A stretch of DNA of 60,000 bases. Origin: Bolinopsis microptera. Taxonomy: Eukaryota; Ctenophora; Tentaculata; Lobata; Bolinopsidae. The position numbers and the translations under genes were made by a program. The DNA lies in the NCBI RefSeq assembly GCF_026151205.1, contig NC_087082.1, forward strand, positions 6,147,908 to 6,207,907, given 5' to 3'. This document shows positions 43,078 to 52,600 of this stretch, in pieces. The notes beneath the pieces were generated by a model, which was not told the origin of the DNA, made no database searches, and worked only from the letters and a program-made list of their open reading frames with translations. Every line of letters begins with the position of its first letter. Within the stretch, counting starts at the first letter, position 1.

Positions 43078-43960
43078 TCATCATGAGTTATTCATGTCTC
43101 TCAGACACTGATCAGTATATGAAGGAGTGATGATTATTTTAAGAATTTTTAGACGTTATCTGTATTTAAGAGACAACTATATATTTTGAATATTTTATTA
43201 TTTGATTGTTTCACACTTTTCATATTTCATAATTTTATTACTAGGTGGAGGTGATATTATTGAGACTTTGGGCGGCCATAAAACTCCTGTTTTGAAAGTT
43301 GTCCTCTGTACTTGTTTCACTGACCCACGCTTTATAGCATTTATACATTTCGGCCCATTTTATATGTTTGTTCGATTTGCTGTACATTTGTATATTTGCT
43401 ATTTTGTAAAAGTTTCAAATCAAATCAAGCTCAGTTCGCCAACAGAAGCGCAGCCTGGTTCATCTCAACCAACTCTGAAAAGTGACGTCACACACATTAC
43501 AGAGTTGGATAGAGCTATCACGGAGGAAAGACTGCCGCCAAGAGAGTAAGTTCACTATTACTACTTCTACTAACTAGCAAATCACAAAATTTTCGAAGCT
43601 AAATTTGATCCAGGGAGCACGATGCATGGTTGTTAACCAAGATAAAGTACGCTTTTTTATAACAAACACAGACGATTATACAGCTGGTACTTCTATCAAA
43701 ACTTGCCACAAAGGTTTGACTACGTCTTGTTATTGACATTCTGTAAAATTTTGAAGCAAAAGTATTTATCAGAACATAAGCTATGCCACTTTCTGTTTTA
43801 AAAATAATTAGCAACATCTCAGCGACTTGTAACAATTTTAAAAGATAAGGATGTGTCCTCTAGAAAGTTTGACTCTGGAATGTTATATGTAGTAATATTA
43901 TCGGTCGTTAATTTCCGATGTAAATGCTGCATTCGCTATAGCATCATTTCGTAGATCATC
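43078..43960. other. Non-coding, one possible exon
   Basis: A segment at about 43431-43546 (SPTEAQPGSSQPTLKSDVTH then ITELDRAITEERLPPR) sits between a CAG acceptor-like site and a strong GTAAGT donor. It may be an exon or LINE ORF1 debris. Nothing else is seen. Confidence 0.35.
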
Positions 43961-43969
43961 AGAGAATGC

Positions 43970-44130
43970 ATTTACATCACTGCTTATAATATGATAACAT
44001 GAGTTAAACACCTCGGTCAAACCTCGGGATATAACTCGTTTTATCCAACTCGTCAAACTCGTTGGATAAAACTATTTTCACAACTCAAAGTTGTGAAAAT
44101 AATGTTATCACATTATAAGCAGTGATGTAA
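43970..44130. repeat. Foldback element 1
   Basis: ACATCACTGCTTATAATATG at 43976 and its near-complement ATTATAAGCAGTGATGTA at 44113 enclose about 100 bp that includes the smaller inverted repeat TTTTCACAAC / GTTGTGAAAA. Confidence 0.8.
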
Positions 44131-44254
44131 CTGCTTATTATAAGACCCCAATGAAAGTGTTTTTAATTGGCATCACTAATAGCTGAATTGTAATGCTGGT
44201 ATATAGCTCGATTACTTTTTGTACTCGGACTTAAAATAAGCATTAATTAAATTA

Positions 44255-44450
44255 CATTATATACGCTAATCTAACTGCGTATAATGCGATTACACTATTA
44301 ATTGCACGAGGCGCAGCCGAGTGGAAATTGATACAATAATCGCACGAGGCGAAGCCGAGTTCGATTATTGCAGTTATTTCACGAGGCGCAGCCGAGTGCA
44401 ATAACTGGTGTAATCGTATTATACATGCAGTTAGATTCGCGTATAACTCC
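44255..44450. repeat. Foldback element 2 with triplicated core
   Basis: Imperfect terminal inverted repeats of about 37 bp (ATACGCTAATCTAACTGCG on the left; TGCAGTTAGATTCGCGTAT on the right) enclose three direct copies of CACGAGGCGCAGCCGAG (44308, 44343, 44380). Confidence 0.85.
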
Positions 44451-44474
44451 ACGCCTCTGATGTTATAACCAGTG

Positions 44475-44555
44475 TAATTAGTTTATAATCGTACCGACTT
44501 TGTTGTTATTCTAGTAATTGCTAGCAATTACGATTATAAACTAATCGCACTGTTT
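44475..44555. repeat. Foldback element 3
   Basis: TTAGTTTATAATCGT and ACGATTATAAACTAA are a perfect 15-bp inverted pair. The spacer contains the palindrome AATTGCTAGCAATT. Confidence 0.85.
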
Positions 44556-45589
44556 TGAGAGGCTGCAGCTGATATTTTGATTTCCGGAGTGTACTCACAA
44601 ACAAATGAAACAGTCATTAGATAAACAAATTTCAAAAGTAGATTAATGTTTCATAAATCAGTTTTAAAAATCTTAAGAACAATTGGATTTACAATTAATA
44701 AAATATAATAACTAGGAAACAATGCCGTAATACACAATTCAATTAAAATTAATTGTCATATTGTCATCCTCATGATATTACATGATATCCAAGTTCTGTC
44801 CCACTTCCAAATTATATGAAATTTTCTGAACACACATTTGACAGATTGGATGAAATTTCCAGGACCGCAATTTTACAGTTTTGACTGATCTTTTTACCCG
44901 CAACCAATTAGTAAGTCAACTATAGATGCTAAATGTCACGATTGAGGTGCTGCCGCTGGAAGTTTGATTTCGGCAGGGTTGGGAAAAACGCAAATGGAAT
45001 CTTTAAAAAAAGCAAAAAAACGCAACTTTTTTCATTTTCTTTAAAAAAACGTCCCAAAAACGTTCAAAAAACGTTTTCGTACCCGAATCAAACCTACTCA
45101 CGTGAGAATTTAGATAATTGTATGACCAGCCATGCATATCAGTATCACGTCCACACAACACTTTTTTTTTTGTTCAGGGAGCAGGCTTGCCACATAGGTC
45201 CAGGATTACCGAACGTTTAGGCAGGGTGCTAGGTTATGGAACACACTCAACTAGGTAGTAGGTAGTCTGAGAGTCCGAAAATCTCCAAAAGGAGATGTCA
45301 TCAGAGTGTGATCCACTGCCTGACTAACCTGTGGGTAGAGTTCATTAGACTCTATAATGATGACAGGTAGTATCTTCTGTATGTTGCTGAGATCCAGTGT
45401 CCATGGTACCTATTTTTGAATTAGTTGGAAGAAGGATAATCGATAATATTGAAACCACTTTTGTTTCTGCAAATTAAACTGATAAATGAAATAAAAATCT
45501 AAAAACCAACAATAAATATAAGGATAAATACCTTGCAGGTAATAACATAAATAACATTATTAGTTTTACAATTAAATATAAAATTTGTT

Positions 45590-45788
45590 TTTACACCTTG
45601 TAGAAGTTCATAACATGAAACAACGTGACAATTTCAACCAGGCTTATAAAGTGTCAATTCTCAGTAATAGTAGTCCAAGAACTCTAGAAGTAGATGAACA
45701 CCGTTATATTCAGAAACTAAGAACTATACGTCCATTGGGGCTCAATGCCGTGGACCCGTTTGGGATTCCATTATTGGATTTATCTTAA
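45590..45788 (+). other. Unidentified coding-like segment inside the hAT-type element
   Basis: Translates to VSILSNSSPRTLEVDEHRY then LRTIRPLG. A related segment lies on the minus strand at 58503-58640 (INNTSPKTLEV, RPLG). It is a shared repeat of unknown origin. Confidence 0.45.
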
Positions 45789-46193
45789 AGGTTTTCCATT
45801 GCATTGGGGCACAAAAGTTATGTTTTTAAAAATATTCATAGGTATCGTTTTTAGTTGTGTCATTTCATTTCCAATGTTACACTTTGTAGGAACTGATATT
45901 AACCGAGTTTCTGATTCAGGATGTTACTGAAGATAGTAATGAAAATGTTTTAACACCTCAGTACTGTGTTTTACTACAGCTCAACCTGCTCAGTCTGACT
46001 ATTTGGGAATTTAAACTCTTGATAAAATTTGTATGTCCAAAGATAAAATCATTATTAAAAGTACTGCTCCTAAATGTATTTACAGGATTAAAACTGTAGC
46101 AAGTGAGACAACCTCTACCATTGCAACATCTAAAAGTGCTAGAAAAGACATTACTAGGGGTTACCCTAACACACCCGATAAAGTTGGTGAAAG

Positions 46194-46295
46194 TTTCAAA
46201 TGCTACAACTACACCTGGGATGCTACCGACTGGGTTAAGCAAACAGAGGGCACTACTTGTCATCGACTGGAAGATACTGCTATTAAATGCAACAT
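46194..46295 (+). CDS. Ly6/uPAR-like exon (N-terminal half)
   Basis: Encodes FKCYNYTWDATDWVKQTEG then TTCHRLEDTAIKCN, with the K-C-Y start and three cysteines of a three-finger Ly6/uPAR fold. The frame is open to about 46033, so the exon start is uncertain. Its donor (CAAC-AT before GTTAGA) leaves phase 2, which fits exactly the G-CC start of every downstream terminal exon. A signal-peptide-like MFLKIFIGIVFSCVISF at 45820 might be an upstream exon, but I found no phase-matched junction. Confidence 0.65.
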
Positions 46296-46827
46296 GTTAG
46301 ATGTGACTTATTGATCATAGATTCTTCCTTGCCATAATAGTGCCTGCTGAAATTCAATGGAAATCCATCAGATACCTTCTCTGATACTTTACGGATCTAA
46401 TATTTTAAAAATTTAAATACACTTTTTAGTGTTTTTCTCGTGAATAATTGGTAAAATTGCAGTTGAATTTTCATGAATTTGTCCAGAAATCTGTTTGAAC
46501 AAGCCTGAACTTAACTTAAATTAATTACCAAAAATGCAGTTTCTCAGTTTAACAAAAGACTGAACTACTCCGACCCTTTTACACAGTTGGCTGAGGCTCA
46601 AATTAGATAGAGTCATAATTTAAGCTCTCCTGCAAATCGACGTGATTCAGTAAATTTCAGTTTGTAACATAAATCACGGTATGACATCTTTTCCATGATA
46701 TGACGGCATTTCCGAAGGTTCATTGAAGTTCTGCTGATGTATCAAATATGGCACGGAACTCCAATCGCAGTATTATAGGAAGAACGAATTATTGGATATA
46801 GGAAAATGTAAATGTCTCATTCCCCAG

Positions 46828-47101
46828 GCCGGGTACAGCAGCTGATGCAGACTACTCATTCCTTAACAATGGATGTGGACCTTGTGCAACTGATGCTGCT
46901 AACAACACTTGTGTTGAGTGTGACACTGACAGCTGTAACGAGGAGAACAGTGCTACTATCTTCACTGCTACATTTCTACCACTCATCACAGTCATCTACT
47001 CGCTTGTGATGTATATTTGTGACATTACCATCATAACATCGATTTTAAATGAAACATTTTGTGGAATCAAATGCCACTTTTTATCTGCAAAAACTACATA
47101 A
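46828..47101 (+). CDS. Ly6-like terminal exon, diverged copy 0
   Basis: After TCCCCAG it reads PGTAADADYSFLNNGCGPC, NNTCVECDTDSCNEE, then a hydrophobic end FLPLITVIYSLVM typical of a GPI-attachment signal. Joined to the 46194 exon, the domain has eight cysteines and ends C-N as in Ly6 proteins. Where the other copies stop (ATG TAA) this one has TAT and reads 30 further codons to TAA at 47101, which would spoil the GPI signal. Confidence 0.65.
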
Positions 47102-47479
47102 GTACTGGACTAAGATTAGGATAGGCCTTTTCTTCTGATCTAATTTAAAATATTTTACTACAGTAAATACATCTAATTTTCTTTTGAGGTCAAGTTTGAA
47201 GGTTTTACAGTGAATATTTCTATAAAATTGATCTTTTCCGCCTTGGGTTTCAGAAGTTGTTCGCCGAGAATTTGAGAACTATTTTGGTATTACACATCCA
47301 GCTGCCCTTAAGAATGATGCCATTTCAATTATCATGCACACAATATTAGAACAGTAACTTGTTTTTATTTATTGAGGATGATCAGGTGGAACCGTTTTTT
47401 CGGTTACATTTGAAGTTGAACTGAAATGTATGACGCTCAATTTAATTTATAATAAAAGGGTAAAGTTTTTTATACACCT

Positions 47480-47578
47480 TGACAGAAATAGTCATACTAT
47501 AAGATCAAAACCAATGAGTTAAAACTGAGAAAATAAGGAGGGTTTCTTATTGGGTAGTCTTTTTTGGGACACCCTGTA
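47480..47578 (-). mobile_element. Mariner-type terminus within each array unit
   Basis: Read on the minus strand it begins TA-CAGGGTGTCCC followed by AAGACTACCCA, very like the terminus at 59749 and like Tc1/mariner ends. It recurs with each array unit (about 48385 and 49190). No transposase is seen. Confidence 0.65.
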
Positions 47579-47637
47579 TTTGCCGAAAAATGCGCTTTTT
47601 TTGCTCTAAATAACTTACGATCTTCGTATTTATCCAG

Positions 47638-47815
47638 GCCAGGTACAGCAGCTGATGCCGACTACTCGTTCCCTGACAATGGATGTGGACCCTGTGCTAC
47701 TAATGCTACTACTGACACTTGTGTTGAGTGTGACACTGACGAGTGTAACAGTGCTACTACCAATACTGCAGTCCTTCTGCCACTCATCGCTGTCATCTAC
47801 TCGCTCGTGATGTAA
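47638..47815 (+). CDS. Ly6-like terminal exon, copy A
   Basis: Starts after TATCCAG with PGTAADADYSFPDNGCGPC and ends with VLLPLIAVIYSLVM and stop. Cysteine spacing C-x2-C...C-x2-C-x4-C-N is that of a Ly6/uPAR C-terminus followed by a GPI signal. Confidence 0.7.
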
Positions 47816-48443
47816 AATACTCGTGATACTGTCATCTAAACTTCGATTTTAAATGAAACATTTTGTGGAAACGGGTGCCACTTTTGACCTCCAAAAACTA
47901 CATAAGCACTGAACTAAAATTAGGATAAGACTTTTCTTCTGAGTTTACTATAGTAAATAGTATCATCAAATTTCCTTTGAGGACAAGTTTGAACGTTTTA
48001 AGGTGAATATTCCTATACAATTGATCTTTTGCGCCTTGAAGGTTCAGAAGTTGTTTACTGAGAAGTTTATAACCATTTTGGTATCGAAATTATTATTACA
48101 CATCCAGCTGCTCTTAAGAATGATGCCATTTCAATTATCATGCACACAATATTAGAACAGTAACTTGTTTTTATTCATTGAGGATGATCAGGTGGAACCG
48201 TTTTTTCGGTTACATTTGAAGTTGAACTGAAATGTATGACGCTCAATTTAATTTATAATAAAAGGGTAAAGTTTTTTATACACCTTGACAGAAATAGTCA
48301 TACTATAAGATCAAAACCAATTAGTTAAAACTGAGAAAATAAGGAGGGTTTCTTATTGGGTAGTCTTTTTAGGGACACCCTGTATTTGCCGAAAAATGCG
48401 CTTTTTTTGCTCTAAATAACTTACGATCTTCGTATTTATCCAG

Positions 48444-48621
48444 GCCAGGTACAGCAGCTGATGCCGACTACTCGTTCCCTGACAATGGATGTGGACCCTG
48501 TGCTACTAATGCTACTACTGACACTTGTGTTGAGTGTGACACTGACGAGTGTAACAGTGCTACTACCAATACTGCAGTCCTTCTGCCACTCATCGCTGTC
48601 ATCTACTCGCTCGTGATGTAA
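48444..48621 (+). CDS. Ly6-like terminal exon, copy B
   Basis: Appears identical in coding sequence to copy A, exactly 806 bp further on, with the same acceptor and stop. Confidence 0.65.
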
Positions 48622-49249
48622 AATACTCGTGATACTGTCATCTAAACTTCGATTTTAAATGAAACATTTTGTGGAAACGGGTGCCACTTTTGACCTCCAA
48701 AAACTACATAAGCACTGAACTAAAATTAGGATAAGACTTTTCTTCTGAGTTTACTATAGTAAATAGTATCATCAAATTTCCTTTGAGGACAAGTTTGAAC
48801 GTTTTAAGGTGAATATTCCTATACAATTGATCTTTTGCGCCTTGAAGGTTCAGAAGTTGTTTACTGAGAAGTTTATAACCATTTTGGTATCGAAATTATT
48901 ATTACACATCCAGCTGCTCTTAAGAATGATGCCATTTCAATTATCATGCACACAATATTAGAACAGTAACTTGTTTTTATTTATTGAGGATGATCAGGTG
49001 GAACCGTTTTTTCGGTTACATTTGAAGTTGAACTGAAATGTATGACGCTCAATTTAATTTATAATAAAAGGGTAAAGTTTTTTATACACCTTGACAGAAA
49101 TAGTCATACTATAAGATCAAAACCAATTAGTTAAAACTGAGAAAATAAGGAGGGTTTCTTATTGGGTAGTCTTTTTAGGGACACCCTGTATTTGCCGAAA
49201 AATGCGCTTTTTTTGCTCTAAATAACTTACGATCTTCGTATTTATCCAG

Positions 49250-49427
49250 GCCAGGTACAGCAGCTGATGCCGACTACTCGTTCCCTGACAATGGATGTGG
49301 ACCCTGTGCTACTAATGCTACTACTGACACTTGTGTTGAGTGTGACACTGACGAGTGTAACAGTGCTACTACCAATACTGCAGTCCTTCTGCCACTCATC
49401 GCTGTCATCTACTCGCTCGTGATGTAA
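49250..49427 (+). CDS. Ly6-like terminal exon, copy C
   Basis: Again 806 bp further on and the same in coding sequence. The surrounding unit ends early at about 49903, where the sequence changes to unrelated DNA. Confidence 0.65.
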
Positions 49428-49903
49428 AATACTCGTGATACTGTCATCTAAACTTCGATTTTAAATGAAACATTTTGTGGAAACGGGTGCCACTTTTGAC
49501 CTCCAAAAACTACATAAGCACTGAACTAAAATTAGGATAAGACTTTTCTTCTGAGTTTACTATAGTAAATAGTATCATCAAATTTCCTTTGAGGACAAGT
49601 TTGAACGTTTTAAGGTGAATATTCCTATACAATTGATCTTTTGCGCCTTGAAGGTTCAGAAGTTGTTTACTGAGAAGTTTATAACCATTTTGGTATCGAA
49701 ATTATTATTACACATCCAGCTGCTCTTAAGAATGATGCCATTTCAATTATCATGCACACAATATTAGAACAGTAACTTGTTTTTATTTATTGAGGATGAT
49801 CAGGTGGAACCGTTTTTTCGGTTACATTTGAAGTTGAGCTGAAATGTATGACGCTCAATTTAATTTATAATAAAAGGGTAAAGTTTTTTATACACCTTGA
49901 CAG

Positions 49904-51180
49904 AAAGAACGCGCGCATTAGACGCACGTACAACTTTGCGGATGTCAGATGTTATGCAGTATTATTATTATAATAGCCAGTATTACAACTATTATGTTAT
50001 TAAGAAAATGATCTTATCATTTGAAGAGACGATGTTCAAGATTATTCTTGATAAATTGTAGATAACCATGCCAAGACTCGACTGATCGTAAAGCTGTGGA
50101 CAGTGGAATGTGGCTTTTGTACTTGTAGTTATAATGCCAATGTTAGCTACATCAGCTCGGAATAAAAATAATGTAAAACAATTACCTGTAGTTCCAGCAC
50201 AGACTCTAGCACATTTGGGATTTCCTTTAGGCTTCGTTTCCTCACTGTTTAGTATGATAACCGGACTGTGGAAATCAAGAGTTATCGTTATTTGTAGTCG
50301 TAAAGTTACACTTACAGCTGCCTGGATAATAGCGGGGAGGTGGTGCATCATGCATGGCTGTTTTATCCTGGTTAATTGGCAGATGGTTGGTTGATCGCTA
50401 ACACATAACACATGCTTCTCAAGTTATTTTACATATAACACAAATAGCGAGGATATAAACTTGTTTTGTTGCATCTTTCGAGGGGAAGTGTGTGTAGTTC
50501 CGTAAAGCCATTATATCATACCTTCTAAAAGAGAAGCATTAATAACCAACTTAAGTAAATGATTATTAACACGTTTTAAAATCGTGATAACGTTGATACA
50601 TTGCCGTAGGCGTATGAACTTGAAATGTTGGTACTTAGAAGGGTTATATTAGAGTTAGGGTTGGGATCAGATTAGAGGGTTAGGGTTTCGAAAAGTCGTT
50701 CAGAACCAGTAAAGAACAGCTAGAGAACAAGTTGAAAAAGTCACGGGACAGTCGAGTGTAGAGTGATTAATCATCATCCAGAATTGTCAGTTGTCACTAT
50801 ACTATTGAGTGAGCACTATACTATTGAGTGAGCACTTGATTGAGTAATATTTATAATTGTACTGTGTAATATATAATATGTAAAACTAAAATAAAGTGAA
50901 ACAGTTACAAATAAAAATTGAGTTTCTGCCTCGGTTCTCGGTATAGTAGTTTGGCGCGCACGTGTCATGGTCAATGGTAACCTGATATAATGATATCCCG
51001 CCAAATATGAAACAGCTAGACTAAACGTATACACTGTATAGTACTGTGTATTTACTATTTATAGAATTAGTCTTCTAGAATTGAGAATGTTCACTTGGAT
51101 GTTATGACAAATATTTACTAATCCATGCAGTTCAATTAATCTTTGACGATGATTGTAAATGTAGTTGAAATTTAAAATGT
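49904..51180. other. Right part of the hAT-type element, no gene supported
   Basis: Open frames at 50110-50394 (+) and 50411-49992 (minus) overlap; a minus-strand segment reading KPKGNPKCARVCAGTT lies between splice-like sites, but its upstream phase does not work. A 20-bp duplication (ACTATACTATTGAGTGAGCA) lies at 50797-50834. Confidence 0.4.
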
Positions 51181-51315
51181 TTAACTACCGCTGGTTGCGT
51201 GAAATTTGTTGATTTTTGGCATTTTAAAAAAACCGCAAATTCGTCTTAAAAAACGCAAAAAACGCCGCAGTTCTTTAAAAAAAACGCAAAAAACGTTTAA
51301 TTTTTCCCAACCCTG

Positions 51316-52220
51316 GATTTCGGTCGGAGGAAGCACACAGCAGAAAGCTAACAAAACGAAAAGTTGCATTTTCAAAATCCTGTAAAATTCTCTAATATGA
51401 AATTTTCTGAGCACATATTAAATAGCTATTGTGTATTGGATGAAATTTTTGTCCAGAAATTAACGGATAATGCTGATCGTAAAATATTTATTTCAAATAT
51501 ATCCAAAAATGTTATTAGGACCGTTGACGAGTCTAACTCGGCGCGCGTCCTGGTAGGTTATATGTTATAAACCTACAATTGAGCGGACGCGCGCTACTGC
51601 AAGCGCGAGGGCTCTCGCATCATGGTCAGAGAAACATGAACAAATTTGAAATCACTTGAATTGGAGGACTTCGACGCACCACGCAAACTAGCATTCTTGC
51701 TTCGCATTTTTGCTTCCCATCGTCCGCGTCGATCGTTGCTCCATGCTTTGTTGATTCACGATGTCAATCCTTTCCCAGAAAACCTTACCGGCTGCTGGGC
51801 TTGCTAGAGGTTATAGATTCTCAACAGCACGTTTGGCGTCGCGCGTCACGTCAAGTTTACCTTTCGCACGCTGCATTGAGCCTAGTAGTCATGACAACGA
51901 CATTTCTTTGCAAAGTTTAAAAGCTGTGATCTTTTATTTAGCCCAAAATCAAACTTTTCGGTTTAATTCAGAATCTACGTTGTCTCAAATTTGGCTCCTG
52001 GGGAGCTAACTTTAAATTTACGAGACGGAAATTTTGTTGAAAACCGGAAGGTTCTATCTATTTTACTTTTGGAGATATACCCCAGCCGGTAGGGTTTCCT
52101 GGGTTGCAGCTCGGTGAGGCACAGTGGTGCATCTCGCCGATCTACCGAGAAGCATTATTTGATGCGCGCGCGACCCAGTAGTGCATCGCGCTACAACATG
52201 CTTTGCTTCGCAGAGCAACG
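51316..52220. other. Repeat-rich flank, no gene supported
   Basis: Contains a hairpin with GCGCGCGTCC / GGACGCGCGC arms at 51541-51592 and a copy of the GC-rich repeat of 21216 at 51660-51750. A plus-strand frame (MKFSEHILNSYCVLDEIF at 51397) partly matches 44818-44863. Confidence 0.5.
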
Positions 52221-52600
52221 ATTGAAATGAAATGAAATGAAATGAAATGAGGTATTTATATCCCGCTCATATGATTAACCAACAACACAAGGAAGAGGTT
52301 AACCATGTCAGAGCGGCTGACTGTGAGTAATGTGGGCAAATGTGTAAAATGAACAAAAGTATAACTCAAAAAGGCTTAAGACAAAATTAAAACATCTTTT
52401 ATTGTAAACACCACACTAAACTAAGAAGAAGCAGAAACCATACAATACGTGTAGGCATTATAAATGATAATACAGTGACATGATCAACAAAAAAGAGAGA
52501 CAGATCCTAGAAAGGTAGAGATCAAGACATAAAATGGAGTGCAGTAAAAAATAAAAGCCAATGTGTCTTGCAAAGTGAAGACAAATGGGAAGAAAAAACA

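Larger units (their letters stand above)
46831..49903 (+). repeat. 806-bp tandem array (four units)
   Basis: The anchor GGTACAGCAGCTGATGC recurs at about 46832, 47642, 48448 and 49254. The first unit is 810 bp and diverged; units A and B are 806 bp and nearly identical; unit C is cut off at about 49903. Each unit holds a terminal exon, an AT-rich 3' region and a mariner-type end. Confidence 0.96.
44974..51315. mobile_element. 6.3-kb hAT-type element carrying a Ly6-like gene
   Basis: The left end CAGGGTTGGGAAAAA at 44974 and the right end TTTTTCCCAACCCTG at 51301-51315 are perfect 15-bp inverted repeats. They are flanked on the outside by the same 8 bases, GATTTCGG (44966-44973 and 51316-51323). 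Inside both ends lie clusters of AAAAAACGC/AAAAAACGT motifs, as expected for subterminal transposase sites. The 8-bp duplication and CAGGG terminus are typical of hAT elements. I find no transposase-like frame inside, so the element would be non-autonomous. Its cargo is a Ly6/uPAR-like exon and four tandem terminal exons (46194-49427). Confidence 0.8.

Noticed and set aside
44818-44863. Similarity between the outer flanks of the hAT-type element (44818-44863 and 51400-51452) as evidence against a single insertion
   Set aside because: The match is short and imperfect and lies at different distances from the two termini, so it does not explain the exact 8-bp GATTTCGG duplication; kept as a caution.
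45820-45885. Signal-peptide-like MFLKIFIGIVFSC as Ly6 exon 1
   Set aside because: The nearest donor leaves phase 0 while the Ly6 exon needs phase 2, so the join is not supported.
50110-50394. 94-aa plus-strand frame with hydrophobic N-terminus and an overlapping minus-strand frame
   Set aside because: No family resemblance; splice-phase tests of the minus-strand cysteine segment failed, so no gene is called.
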